Origin: Callaeas wilsoni
Taxonomy: Eukaryota > Chordata > Aves > Passeriformes > Callaeidae
Assembly (NCBI GenBank): GCA_013398955.1
Contig: VWPU01000911.1
Coordinates: 186,001 to 250,000, forward strand
Direction of reading: 5' to 3'
Length of the DNA stretch: 64,000 bases
The notes beneath the pieces are model-generated. The model saw only the letters and a program-made list of their open reading frames with translations, did not search any database and had not been told where the DNA came from. Position 1 is the stretch's first letter; the number at the start of each line of letters is the position of its first letter. The translations under genes and the position numbers were made by a program. Shown one piece after another: positions 13,801 through 28,800 of the stretch.

Positions 13801-16800
13801 TACAAGGCCACCCAAGCCTGCATAACCATACATATGCACGGCAGTCTGCATGTTGAGATGTAATCCTGTGTCTGGCAGATCCCCAGTTTAAGAACCGTAT
13901 CTGTGCACATGCATGTTAAGTGTATACACACACTTTCATGATAGTGTAGACTACATGATATAATTTAGAGCATTCTTTAAAATACGACACCGTGTCTGTC
14001 CTTTTTTAAAAAACAGAAATGCCAAGGCTTTAGATGTACCACACGTATTTATATACTCACATGCATATAAAAACAATATATATATTCTCCATAATAAAGC
14101 AACTTCTGAACCTCTTCATTAACCATACCTCAGCAGTCACCTTACTACGCCACAAGGCTATCCCATGTGGATACCAACTCTAACGCAACACAACTGACTC
14201 CTCTCTACTGAAGAGGAAGCAGCTTCCCGACTCTACAATGAATTCTCGAGCTGTTTTCTGAGCCTGTCATACCACCTCCTAGCATGTTCTGCTAACCTCC
14301 CAGACGCTGGTTTAAGTGTGAGACTGTAAGCATGGAAATTCAACCACAGACTCTCCTAAAAGCATGCCAAGGTGACCATCTTACATCTTCTCTGTCCACA
14401 CGCCCGAGGGTGGGAAGACAGAAGAGCTGTTCAGTTATTCAAGTCTAAGTAAGTTTAGGATCATTACTGCATTTGGGAAACTCATGCCTAAGAAATATTT
14501 GCTCTGTATCTATTCACCACTGAAACATAAGAAAATAAAGGAAAAATGGACGACACACTAGGGCTGCCACACAAAAGAAACTGAGAAAGTCTCTCAGCAC
14601 CTGGGCACACAGCTGGAGACTTAACACGCAATGAGGAGGACTGGACTTTGTTCGTTTGGGTTCCTTCAAGAATACCAATAACCCCAATTGATCAGGAGGA
14701 GGTATTTTACAAAGGGGACCCTCAGAAAGAATCAGAGATCTGCAGTTTCTTGGGAAAGTGCTCTGTCCCTTAACCACTTGTCAGATAGGTTACGACAATT
14801 AAAATATGGTAACTCATTATTAAGTATGGGCTAAATTATGGCCCATCACGATTCTAACAATGCCCCAACTAGTTTTGTCTGGGCTGTACTTATGACAATT
14901 ATTTTGCTCTATATTTCTGCGGAAAGCAGATTACACAGCTTGCTTCTTTGATGTGTTCAGCCAGGTTTCAAAAGAAGACTACAGGCCCAGAAGAGTAGAG
15001 TGTAGTTTATACATAAAGTGAATATTTCATCACAAGTCATATTGCACACTTCTATCAGAAAAAACAGGGTTTATGTAGCCACATGGGAAGCATGTCTTTT
15101 GCTCAAAATAAGAAAGTTCTGATTAAAAGAACTTTCATGCACTGAAATAATCATACAACATGCTTTTTGATTTGACTCTAAATCTACATGTAGATTTTAT
15201 TCCTACACTGCCATCTGAAATTATACTACTTGAGGCACTTGTAAAATCAAGACACCCTAGCTCTCAAGGTCATAGCAAAGACCTTTTTTAAAGGAATGTA
15301 GTATCTGTGACTACAGTATACCTTCTCTCATGTTTAAATGTAACAGCATAGTAAAAGCAGCTTCTATGCTCCAAGCACAGAGATTACAAGTTTGAGAAGT
15401 ACAGGACAGTATAATTTTAGCACAAAATAATGCATTTCTTTTCACTTCTCTGTAAACTTGGCTTGAGTGTTTCTTATCTTTCATGCTGCAACACAGAAGG
15501 CCAGTACCCACACAGCACAAAAACTTCCATGGCTAAACTGGTGTGCAAAGCATTGAGGAGTCTTGGCAGTATAGGAGCAATACATCTCAAATGCACTACA
15601 CATATAGATTAAGTTAACTACTTCTTTTCCTCCCAATAACCACAACAACAACAAAAAAAGAGCTCTTTCCTAGAGCTAGAGATTTATGGCAGTGACTACT
15701 TATTATACCCAACATAGAAGCCCTTCTGAACAATTTTCAAAGTTGGCCTAAAAAACAGATTATATTAATAATCAGTCTAAAGAAAGACCAGAGATCTCTG
15801 CACTACTGGAGATACGTGCAAACTAGACTCTTTTATAGAAATGTAAAACATGTTTGTGATGGTAACTAAACTACAAACTTCTTTTTAGACATAAGGATTA
15901 ACTGAATAGGAGCAGACTGCAATACTTCAATTGCCTATTAGCACTTGCATGGTTTCAGAATGCATATACAGTGATGCTAACTTTGTAGGAAATTATTTTT
16001 TTATCTGTTAGTGCCAAGGCTAATTGTGTGAGGTATTACACAAGCATATAAAATCTTTGGCCAAAAGATCTTGCAAACCACCTGTTTGTTAACACAGTCA
16101 CTGTATTTCAACCCTTCTACCTCTGACAATATCTCTTCATGGGGCAGGCTTGACAGGTGTGCTAAAGTATCAGCAGAGTTAATACTGAACTGTGCTCAAC
16201 CTCTACATTCACAGCTGGGATACAAGACACACTTCATTCCCAGCTGAGGTTACCTGAGATGTGTCCTAACTGGTCAAATATTCCTCTAAGAAGTTCTTTA
16301 AACTGAGAGCTCGTGGTAAGAGAGAGAAGAGAGTTCCATACCTCTTGTGCAGTAAGTGCATGTTCCCCTGCTAGAAGCAGCATACTCAGGCCTCCCATTT
16401 GTGTAGGATCTGTTGAAAGAGTAAAACAAAGTCTTAAGTTGATTCATTTGCTTGTTTAAAAAACCTACCACTTGCACCACTAAAGCCCCAGAAGACTACT
16501 TGTCACAGACACTCTCAGCAAGCTGCCATAAAAGGCAGTTCAAGAGAATCACAAATAACCATTTCTGTACCCTCTGGGAAGGCTTTCAAAGCTGTTTGAA
16601 GGATTTAATTGGATTTGTGTGGTTAACACCCCATTGCACGGATTTACAATTTTACTGCCAAAGGTTTTATGTACTACAGAGATGAATATCTTTAAAACAG
16701 CAACTGTAATGATCTCATACATAAATATACACAAAGATGCTCTAATAATGCACAGGTTTATAAGTCGGTGGATGCTCCTACCAATGGAGTGGTTCCTTCC

Positions 16801-19800
16801 TTGGTGACTGAACAAATAAAAGGATGGAACAAAACAACATGATCAAGTTCTGAAGCAAAATTTCTATTTTCATTTGTCTTTAATTTAGAGTTGTATTTAG
16901 AGTGGTGAAAAGTGCCAGCCTGACAGCTCTGAAGCATGAAGCCAGAACAACACAAACACTGGCCAGGCAAGCTGCCTGCCTACTTGTTGCCCTGCCAATA
17001 CAATATATAATTGAGGAATGTAAAATGGAGATATAAATGTTCTCTCTCCAAGTATTTGATACTGACAGATTTTCCCCTCCAGCCTTCCTGCACCTCAGGA
17101 GCTCAGAAAATGACAAGAAGTGAAAGCAATAAACTCTGACACTGTATTACTCACGGAGTAGCTTTTCCACTCAGAACAGTGGTTGCTCTTCATCACTATG
17201 AAGACTAATTATCTCATTTTGGGGCAATGCCTTGGGAGCAATGCAGGCGCCTGATTTAACAGTGTCATGTAGACAGAAGGAGACAGACAGTGGCCAAATG
17301 TCTCATACAACAGCCACAATGTGAGTGGAATTTTTCGATCTTTTCAGCTGACATGGGCCAAACCTGTACCTGTAAACCTCCAAACAGTTAGTGCTACAGA
17401 TGATCACAGTCCAACTCATGGGAATACTCAACAATGCTGTTTAATTCAATACCACAGATGCTGCCCAAAATTTTCCCGCACACAGCATCCCTCACTGACA
17501 TTCCCAAGGTAAGTTTTTTCAATAGTCTTTTAGAAGGGCATTAAACAGAAGCAGAGGAAACCAATGTAAATAAACCAGGCTCATTCACTACCTCATGGAT
17601 AGAAGAGTGGCTTATTATTAAATAACATTAAACAGGCATCCTAAATAGTGCCTAGCTTCAAGCCCAATATTCAACTGGAATTAACCTTTTCCTTCACCAT
17701 AATAAACACATAGAATGCATTTGGGGGGTTTGGTTTTGGATTTAAGAAGTTCGTCTTTTTAATAAAAAAGGAAAAAAGAAAAAATCACACTTCTGTGAAG
17801 AGACAAGGCACTACCGGAAGTGTAGGATCTAGTAACAAGAAGAGAAACAGAAAATGTGAAGGGCCAGTGAGTATCTAAGCACAATTCATAAGTGAAGTGA
17901 TCCTGTCAGCAACAGCACTTTTTGCCATCCTAGTAGCTGATCAGAAACCATTCAGTCCTTCAAACCAGAGGACATCAGAGCAATTAGGAAGTGAAAAGTG
18001 AACATGTATCTTGAAAGATAATGCCTGAGCAGGCAGTTAATTCAAAGGAAGGAGAGACTGGAAGAGATCTCCAGGCCCACCACAAACTTACTGAGCCTCA
18101 TATTAAACAGTAAGGCCTTGGGTGGTTACTCTCTACTTTCTTTACTCCCTTTGGAAGGCGTTTGCAGGATCCAAATCTTCTAAGTGTTAAGGGCTTTCTT
18201 CCAGTTTTTAGCTTAAATATACTCAGGGCCAGGTAGTACATGTTTTTTCTGATACTCGCATCTTTAAGAATAGTAACGGTTTCCCTAAATGGTATCCCCC
18301 TTTTCTGCATTTACAGGACTCATCCTGCTCTTCTTCCACTTGTTTTCCTAGTCTAAACAATTCAAGATCTCCCGTTGTCATGAAACACATTCATCTCCCA
18401 CCATTCCAGCAATTCCTATAGCTCTCCCCCGCAGTTATCCCACGTGGAGTGGGATGGATGTGGGATCCTTGTGTATGGATGACCAGCAGCACAACCATAT
18501 CAGATGAAGGGGTTCCTGAAAACACTTTGGCCTTACAAACAGCAGTATACCACTTTCTTATGTCCACATCACCCTGATGACTCCCAGCTGCTCTTTTGTT
18601 CTTTGTTTTAGTTACTTGTTCGTCCTTTTCCCCCTCCCCAGTTTTGGCCATCTCAAGAACACTCAATGTATGACTGTAAAATTCTTGCCCCTCTTCTAAA
18701 TATCGGCTTTCTGCCTTTCAATTAAGTAACTTTTCATAAGGGGACAAAGATAGACGTGTGGTTTGGTGTTTTTTTTTCCCCAAGTAAGCAAATACTTCAA
18801 CTGTTTATTTAAATACAAAAATTAAGAGGAAGGAAAAAATGTCAGATGAATTGGAAATAAAAGTTTAATGTAATGCTTAAATAACTTGAACACTTATGCT
18901 GCAGCTGTAGCAGAGGGTTGGTGCTTAGATGTCTGCTCATGATAAAAACAAAAATCCTTCCACTAAGGTTTCCAGTTACAAAATAATTTCACCTAAGGGA
19001 AGACAAAATGTACATATCCAAACACTGCCATATGCTTATAGTGTCCTCTCAGCACAATGTTTCTTTTCTGGCACTAGGAGCTTACTGGTATGAAGAAGAA
19101 TTTTAAGGGGTATTTTACAGAATTTATTCTTAAATCAACAGTACTGGGAAAATAGCACACACATTTGACTTGCAGAATGGCAGGCGATTCGTGACTTTCT
19201 CAACAGCTTTTAATATTGATAAAACTTAAAACCATTTCTCTGTTTTGGGAATGACATACTTTGTTAGTACTGGGCTGGCTACAGATTGAGCAGGCTGGTT
19301 TTGTTCATCATAGCCATTTCTCAGTCAGAGGAAACAACAAACTGAGGAAATACTCAGCAGGAAGAAGACCAGGAGGAACCAGTTTCAACTAACTTTTACC
19401 TGGGTGCATAAATTTTTCTAAAAAACAGAAACTGTGTTTCTATGGGGATATAGTCTACTCTAGAAGTGTCTTTCTTCCAGCCTTTGTCTCACGAAAAAGC
19501 ATTTTGGCATGGATGGTTTTCTTCTGAAGCAAAAATATGCAAGTATGTGAAATCTCACACATTCCTATGGCAAAGCTTTTGCAAATGGCAGTGTTCTTTG
19601 CCCTACACCCCACACAGGTGAGCCATATCATGAGAGAAACATGCTCAATTACAGCTTCCAGGCTGGATGATAAAGGACACCACTAGTGGGTCTGCAAGTC
19701 AGAAGCCCAGTGCTGGTGCCACACCTCAACTTCTTGACATAATGGTAGGTCAGCATGACAGACTTAAATGTGACATAGTTATTCTTGTAAAGCAAAAAAA

Positions 19801-22800
19801 AGGACAGAAACAGCCTGTGTAGCAGCTAGAAAAACAAAGTAAGATCTTACTCTCTACATATTAGATTTTCCAAAGTAAAATGTAATACACAAAAAGCAAT
19901 CAAGACATGATTAGCAATGACCAACAAATGAAACAAATTTCCTGGCATGATTCTGGACTCGTATAAACCCTGTCCTGGGAAGTTACATGCCTTGAAGATA
20001 CAAGAGAATCAGTGGCATTTCAAAGATAAAAGCATTTTTGAGGTGGTTCAGCTACATTTCTGTTCATCAGCTAGTATACAGCCTGGATTTTAAAGAGATT
20101 GCACTAGGTAGAAGAGTGGGAGTTGAATTGAACTATCATGTGAAGTCAAGCGGAGAGGAGCACAATAAACATATTTAGCATGAACTGGTATATAGTTGAC
20201 AAAGCAGTAATCCATTTGGCATGGCACACTTGTCATGATGTGGCTGCTGCTAACATCTCTGTCAGAGGCTGTCTTTATTTTATGAGCTATTCTTATACCC
20301 AAGATATTGCCAGCCTTCACAGGCATGAGGACTGGAGCAAGATCCTTATGAATTACTATGCTCATTGACTCACCCTGCAGAAAAAGAAACCCAAAAAACT
20401 ATCACAGGTAGCACTAAAGGACTTTCTTCAGAAATGAATGGCTCTGTACATAAAACAATGGATTAGTTTCTAATTAATTCTTAATTTCTCTGTTCCCTAC
20501 TCTGTGTTGATTCAAGACCTCTGTACTCAAAAACTAGACATTCGGATAGCTCAGCAGGAGCACTGGGGGATGGATGAGAGGTAGATTAAGGCTTGTTACT
20601 TGTTCTTTGTGTTAAGTCAATAAATACTTAAGGAGCATAGAAATGACTCCTCTGAAAGCAAAAGCAAAATGGTTTGAAGGGGCTTGTGATTTTTGGAACT
20701 GCTCTCCCATATACCGGAACTATGCAGCATGAAACACTATTTTGATCCCATTTCACAGTTCCTTAAGAGCAAGAGGGAATTTCATTACAGGAATTTTCAT
20801 ACCACTATACTAAGGTATACGTACATCTTTATCCCTTTTCATTCTTTTACACTTTTCTATAAAACCATTTTCTACTCTCCAGCTCACAATCTCTCTAAGC
20901 AGAGAAGTCCTATCTGCTAAACACCTGTCATAAACCAGGTAGGAGATGAAAAAATTTCTAATTTTATAAATACTGATGCATCTGAAACTTTAAACAAGCA
21001 AGAAGAAAAAAAAAAAAAAAAAGGAAAAAGGAAAACAAAAGGGAAAAAAGAATGGCAGGGAAAAAATTTTTTTCTACCTTGACTGTTAGGTTCTTAAGCT
21101 GCCAGTATTTAACATTAATGTCCCTGTATTTCAAGGTCATGATTACAACAGTTCTGCTATTTATGGATATCAGTGAGAGATTATCTGCTTTTCACCAGTT
21201 TGGGCACTCCACCTACACTTCTTCACGTACTTATTTTTTTGTTCAAATGTTTAGAAGTTTAGAATTTGGTCCTCCAAGATATAATGGGCAAAAGAGCACA
21301 TTTAATTGAAATTAAATTATGCTTCTCTTGATTTAAATACAAAAATGTTAGCCCTATGGTACATTAATCTACAAGATTATTAACATATCCAACTTGAGAC
21401 ACCCATAAATTATTTTTGCACATAGTAAATTACTAAACAGAGTACTGCATTCTATGACAGAGAAACAGAATGCACACAATCAGCACTTTCCTTTTTGACC
21501 AGAGAATGAAAGTCTGTAACAGCAGATAATCTGGAATCAAAAAATCAATCACATCTGGGCCCTATAGGGGGTATGAGTTAGGATGCCTCACATCTGGACT
21601 TGGCTCTTGAAAATAAATCATGCACCATGGAAAATTGTTACAGAGAGGTTTAACTACAGTATTGGCAACTTAATCTGGGATGCTACAGTACCATGTGTAG
21701 TAAAGAAAACTGGTATCCCAACTCCGTTTCAAAACCACATCCCCAGACAAAATGAGGATTCTACCGCTGAGTAATGTGGATGGAAGTCTCACCTGCCATC
21801 CCAAAGTTAAGTTGTGGCATTTCTTCACTTTTGGTTACTTTCCTTGAGCTCGGCAAGTCTTTTGCAGAGTCTGATGCAATGGCCCATAGCTTTTTCCTGT
21901 TTGTAACACTGGATGCCTGGGTTTTCACAGGTTTGTTGGTTGTGGGGCACCACTTGTACCCTGGGTTTGCTTTCATAAATGCATCCTTGTACTAGAAAAG
22001 AAAACAGAAATTATCAGTCATGACATTATACTCTACACAGGGCAACAGAGCACAATGCATGTAAGAGGACTTAATACAGTAATTAATCCTTAAATATCTT
22101 GATTTTTTAACAGTTTAATCACATGCTTAGAGTCCAACCGCCAACACAATTTGCTAAGAAATATTAAGATAAGTAGAGTTGTATCTAAAAAAGTGGGTTT
22201 TCTCTTTCCTCTCCTGAGGGTCTATTACCCAGAGCAGGCTGAAGTTTTGATCTTGCAAACTGCTCCCTAGTGCTTGTATGCTCATGCTCTAAAAAACAGA
22301 TACTTGAATTCTTTTGCAGGTTTACTTTCTAGTTTGAATTAAATAAAACCACACATTTAGCAAAAAATACAGCATGATGCCTTACCTTGCACTCATTCTT
22401 CTCTAATAGTTCTGTATTTTAGAATATTTGAGCATATGCTTTCCCAAACCAGGCACAGAAAACAAACCGCAACCAGTATAATGTCATATTCAGTATCTTA
22501 TGATACACCATCCCAGTGCTCCTTCCAAAATGTACCATGCTGTATGGCTGCATAAAACAAACTGTGACCATTTAAAACATTCTTTGGCCTTGAGCACCCA
22601 GCACACATCTCAGTTGTTTGCTGTGTTCTTGGTATGAGGCAGCAAAACAAAGGAAGCCAAACTACACATGGGAGGGGGGGGTGGGGGAAAGGATCTGGAT
22701 CCCACAGTATGGGGGGTGGTGGAAAGGACCAGGATCTATTTTATTCAGGATCAATTTTATTCACAAAACAAAACACCAACGTTTTCCAAGAAGTTTACTG

Positions 22801-25800
22801 CCCACATTAAACCAAGATTTCTGAATGTTAACCGTAAGAGAAAGACCGCATTTCAGTATTTTACATGTGTTGCTATGCAAGGTTGAGAACTGGCAAATCA
22901 GAGGAACATGCCACACATTCCAGCTGCAGATGTTTGCCTAACAACTGATAGGGGTGTACAGCACTTGCTGCTGTGGGAGCCTCCCCAGCAAGTACCAGCG
23001 CTCACTGCAGGGAGAAGGAACCCAATACCCCTTCACGACTGGGTAGCTCTCAAAGGCAGCAAACAACCAAAAGAGCGGCTTTGTGCTTGGAAGTACATGG
23101 CAGGGCAGACGCAGGAAGTTTGTTCTGTGATTACACGTTCCCAGCCACACAGCTGTCATCAGTCCCAGTCCTGGCACAGAGAAGCACCTATGTTTCAAGC
23201 ACATGCGTGCACAGAAGCATAGAGAAGGAAAAAAAAAAATCCCTTGGGCATCAAATACAGAAATAGCACTGAAAGCCTTATCCTATGCTAGAGCCACTAC
23301 AGTGTTTTCCCAGCTCAACAAGTCTGCCTTTTGGCAGGGTCACCATTGCATGTGCACCGCTTTCTTTCATTTCCATCTTCACCTTTGAGCTGGCACTTGC
23401 TACCTCCAGACCGTAGCACAGATAAAAACGTTTCGGTTTACAAGAAACACAGCACTGTGTGAACCCTGCTGTGTGAAGTCCTGTATTTATAGAAATGGCT
23501 ATAAATAATAAAAATCTGCAGGGATCGCTGACCCACATACATGCTGTATTTTCTGAATAGGGTGTACGTATTCAATCTGCAAAGTAAGGACTGCGACACT
23601 GCTCACCTCACTCCTTTTCCCTTTCCCTCAGTTTGCTTTGGGAGCACAGTACACCACAAAAATAGCCTGGTGGAGGGAAGGGATAGGAAGGGGAGGGTAA
23701 GGGAAGGAAAGGAAATACACAACGAAGCAGCTTTGCCTTCCATTGTTAAAGCCACAGCCCACTCACAAATCATGTTTCCAGCCTGCAAAGGGAAAAGCAC
23801 AGAGTTGCTAGTAATGAGCTACATAAGCTCTTCATATCGGCAATGCTGCTAAGAGTAATTGAATTATTCTATCGAGTAATTTGACAAGCCGACAGGCTGC
23901 CCATCAAATGAGAACCAGAATGCATGCCATTTGTGAGACGAGGCTGCAATAAGCTTTTAATCAGTTTTCAACAAGAGCAATTCAAGTGAGCTGGTCTATT
24001 AATGTATTTTTTTTTTCCTCTGCAAAGCCAAGAAGTGAACATTAACTGCAGTTTCTGAAGGGAAGGGAGCAAACTGAGGGAGGACGACTCATTGGAACTG
24101 TTCAGTTACAACACATAAGATAAAGGAAGAGAAAATTTAAAAAGTTAAACAACGGCCAAGAAGTACTTTTTATAAATGCATACAGAGGCATGATCCAAAC
24201 CTCAAAACGCCTTTCATTATTGACTTTTGTGACTACTAGACCAAGGCCTAAAACAAACCCATAGATTTTGCTTACTGGGTCAGGAGAGCGTAACTTAAAA
24301 GGAGCTACACAGTAACAAGAAAAGGTCAAAGACGATAGTGGAGTTTACTGCCTTCCTCCCTTTGACCAACTGTCCCGTAAAGCAACTTAACACAGCCAGT
24401 CTAAGCAGATGTCTAAAATTGATTAAAAAACCCCCAAACCACAAGCAAACCAAACCAACCAAAGAAAACCACAAATAACCGAAGCCAAACATAAGTACCT
24501 AACCTGGAATGCAGACATCACCTTGCTTTCCACAACAAATGGCAGGGATTGCCCAGCAGGGTCATGTCCCTAAGTTCCAGGTAAGAAATAGAACAAGATG
24601 TGTTTGTGGGATTGGTATGATGCCTTTTTCTGTTTTGTGAAAGCCTGGAGAATGTTGTGTTACGCAGCAGAACCGGTGCCACTTCACAACTGAGGTTAAA
24701 ACTCCCCGAGTTGCTTTCATCACCAAATAAAAAAAGATTTGCTTCCTCTAGTTGTGGTAGGAACAGGAGCTCACAAGTGGATTCCAGATACACCTCAGGC
24801 TAGCTGTTAGCACGTGCTTAATTTTAAATGTATGCTATTAAATGTCACATGAATCCCAGAGACCTAACATTAAAAAAAAAAAACTCCCCAGAAAATACAT
24901 ACAACACTCCATTTTTCACTTCTGAAGGATACAGGGTTCACATTACACTCGTTACACACGTTAGTCAGCCAGTGGACTTGCCAAACTCCAGCCAGCAAGC
25001 CGGGACATTTGTCTCCTCCTACCCTGAGGCAGCTGCCAAAGCAGTGGCACCACAAGGCCAGCAAGCTCCCAGTCTGGCTGGCTGGACCTGAGACACCACT
25101 GGCTGAGGACCAACAGGGAGAAGTGTTCAGCCCGGCCACTGAACGGCGGCAGAATCACACAGTCAGTGAGGCTGAAAAAGACCTCTGACATCAAGTCCAA
25201 CCTACAGACCAACACACCTTGCCAACTATATACCATGGCACTCTGTGCCATGTCCAGTCTTTCCTTAAACACCTCCAGGGATGGTGACTCCACCACCGCC
25301 CAGGGCAGTCCTCTCCAATGTCTAATCACATTTATCAGGCTGCTCCCTGCAGGAAACAATCCTGACTGCCTGGATCTTGCTGATGCAAAGACATATTTAA
25401 AAATGAAGTGTCTTCTAGCAAGGGAATATGGCTTGAACATTAACAATCTCACCAGATACTTTCTAAAGCAGCTGAACACTCCCAGTAAGTCCTGCAAGAG
25501 TTAACAGAAGAACATTACCCTTATTACTAAAGTGAATAAAAATGCTGGTGCATATTTATGAGTGGTCAGATTAATTTAGTTCAGTGAGGGAAAATGCTAA
25601 AAAGTACAGCAACACTTCTGGTTCCTTTTTGAGTATGTATCAACTACTGGGCTTTTACCCTACACAGTGAAACTTTCAAATTTAAGCTATCTAGGAAGTC
25701 TGCAGGATAGAAATAGAAAGCCTCCTCATAAAGGTAACACCAGCAAAAGCAGACATCAAACTCTGTAGGTGCAGCATCAGGTCTCCAGGGCAGTTGTTGC

Positions 25801-28800
25801 TACAAGAGACCATAAACCACAAAATTGAAAATAGAGGGAGTGTGAGGCCAGTTTTTCCAGATAATGAAGGCAACCCGAGGTGCAGATGAGTACATAATGA
25901 GATTTTCCAAAGTGTCTGAATGAAATAGAGACCTGATGAGCCTCTCAGTGGGAGGTGGGGACAGATGTCCAGTCTACTAGGAAATTTCTCATAATTCCAG
26001 TTGGCAAAAAGTTTGGGCGCCTCACTATCTTCCAAAATGCTAGATCTTGCATACAGCTAGACACCTGTAAATAAATATACAAGTGCCTTGACTTGCATAC
26101 TGCTGAGGTAGTATCACTGCTAGTAGTAAGCAGGTAAGAAACTGAAAGCTTCTTGCATGGCATGTGATCTAAGTGATTTTGGAAGCTACAGCAATGAGTG
26201 GTAAAAAAAATATTCTAGAGACTGTAGAAGAACAGGGACTGTAGCCACTGCAGGAGAGACCACTTCATTAAGGCCCACCTGTATCTCTGAAAGAGTGGTT
26301 CGGATGCTCAGGGTATACAAGACACATTGTGGGAATTCCTCTGGGAGATATGTGGCCTGCCAGGACAGTGGCTACAGGCTGTGCAGTGAAATATGGAAGT
26401 CAAAAGACACCCAAAAGCTACATTTAAGTAACAGAAGATTGATTACTCAGTGTATCTTAAATCTCAGTGAGCTTATATAGGTACTCAAACAGAAGATCAT
26501 TGGTACAACGGTATTTTTATCATTTCCCAAAGGCACTCACCTTCTTGATTTTTAAATAAATTCTCTTTAGGAAAAAGTAAAGTACCAACAAGTGGTTCTC
26601 ACTACAATTGACATTAAACTCTTTTTGACAGTCTCAGCAATAAGCCTACCTACAGGTGAACCTGTGCAACCTGCTCTAGGTGAACCTGCTTGAGCAGTGG
26701 GTTGGACCAGACGATCTCCAGAGGCTCATTCCAACCCCAACCATTCTGTGGTTCTGTGAAAAGCAACCGTTACAACAGAACAACCAATCCACACGCACAG
26801 AATAGGCTTGTTGGTGTAGAAGGCCCAAATGTATTTGATAGCACATTATAGCTCCTAATTACTGCTGTAACATACACTGTTTAAAGCATAAAAATTATAC
26901 ACTCTCTTCTACACATTCTTAGAACTACTTATAATGATGTAAACTACTTAGATTTATTGTTCTGCTTTGACGTTGAGTATTCAATTTGTTCTCCATGCCA
27001 AAAAAAAAATCACTAGAGGAACAATGATTTCTATAACAATATGATTAATACTTTCAGATCTGTCACTTTATACAGAAGTTCTGCAATTATTTTTCTTCTT
27101 AATGAACATGTTTCCTTCAGCAAGACAAAAGGCTAAGAAAAACAGTCACACTGGGTTTGTTTCTTCCAAAAATTATTTCTTTATTCTTATCTTTCCTTTC
27201 TCTGCATCTGTACTGAATCTTCTAATTGCCCTTTCTCCAGATGTTTAGAGAAATACTGCTAATTCATAAGCAGGAATGCAGAATGAAACTGGAATGGCTG
27301 GACAAAGCTGAGACTCAAATGTTTCAATACTATGCCACAGATGAGGAACTACAGAGGTCCTATGGACCCTGCTTAAAAAAGGACCTGCCGTGCTAAACAC
27401 TTTGTTTTTCCTGTGGACCTTTCCATGCTCACACAACCTACTGAACAGACAGCCGTTACATCCTGTTAACAGTAGCAGACACCTTCAGATCACAGGGCAG
27501 GCATGGATAATACTTTTCCCAATCATTGCACAGCTGTCTGCACTTCCCACAGTGTGCTAGCATACTCAACAAAGGAGAGAGATGTTTTTCCTCCTCGCCA
27601 GTGTTCCATTATTTTTATTAAGACTGCATTCAAAGGCTACCCACAATCTGTATCATACAGGTAATCACAGGGATCTGTTTTAGGGTCAGGTTATCAGCCT
27701 AAGTAATTGGCTGTGTCTTTCTCACTCTACTATCAATAACCACAGTCTTCTTGGCAACAGCTTATCAAGAAAGCTATTTCTTAAAAAGGCTCGTTTGAAT
27801 TTTAAGTTGACATAAAAATACTTTGTGAAATACTGGGATAAGTCTCCTTTCCTTGCTCCTGGTTAATGGCCTCTGATTAGGCATTGCTCTCTGATTTGGT
27901 ACTGGACTCACCAAATCTTGCTGTATCAGAAACTGGTTAATAGAGAATGTACTTCAAGAAACACAAGTAATTTTTTAATTCATTAGCATCAAAGGTAAAA
28001 AGGGACTACATTTCTTGACTGTGCCTTTGGTTTGGTCCACCTGTATTACAGAAGCTGGCATCACCGATATCAAATGCACAGCTAAATATCACTAGTCAGC
28101 TGACACTGAACTGTGTGCTATTGTTTACAATGGCCACTATCCTTGTGTTCATGCTTGTACTGCAGAAATTATCAGGCGATACAATCACAAAGTGCATATA
28201 TTTATGGTAATGGCTACTGGAACCAGGTTAGTTTGTGTACACAGACCAATTGCTTTCCATTGTGGTCCAAAGGATCAAGCGAATTAAAGCAAGAAAACCA
28301 GCTGCTCTGGGCACCATAATCCCACCGGTGAAGCTAAGGAACGGAGGGAAGAGAAAGATCCCACAGAAAACATTTAATACACAGAGAAAAATAAGACAAA
28401 TATGTAATGAACTCCCTTTACATCCACCATTCAGACAGAACATACCTCCTTGGCCATGTCAGTGTATTTCTGTTTTTCTTTTGGCTCTAGAACAGACCAC
28501 CAATCTGCCAAGATCTTGGTTGCGCCACGATTATCGAGGCGAGGGTGTTCTTTCCGCACAAGAGAGCGGTGGCGTTTGCAGAACAAGAGAAATGCATTCA
28601 TTGGTCGGCGAGCTCGCTGCTCTGAGGACTCGTCATCTTCAGTCTCATCAGCATCCTGCTCTAAACCATCAGGGCCAAGGAGCGGCACCTGGCAGAACCG
28701 AAAGGGAAGGGGTGTAAGCTCAGTTATCCGCGTTTCGCACAAAGACTGAGACTCTGTGCGCTGCATGGGAGTGAGGGAGGGGCACATGGATGCACACAGC

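Larger units (their letters stand above)
16410..21792 (-). other. BBX: BBX intron, 5.4 kb
   Basis: This intron is AT-rich. It holds an ancient CR1-like relic near 18092-18350 and an A-rich/purine tract at 20998-21060. No exon-like peptide of the BBX family was found. Confidence 0.65.
21992..28445 (-). other. BBX: BBX intron splitting the HMG box, 6.5 kb
   Basis: This intron separates HMG-box residues 135 and 136. It holds two CR1 fragments (25151-25365 and 26655-26759), two G-quadruplex-type tracts (22670-22687, 23675-23703) and a low-repeat block at about 23840-24010. No additional exon was recognised. Confidence 0.7.

Noticed and set aside
24961..25497. 178-codon minus-strand open frame, the longest in the window
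   Set aside because: It runs through a CR1 fragment (25151-25365) and its peptide shows no known domain; CR1 tails often give stop-poor frames.
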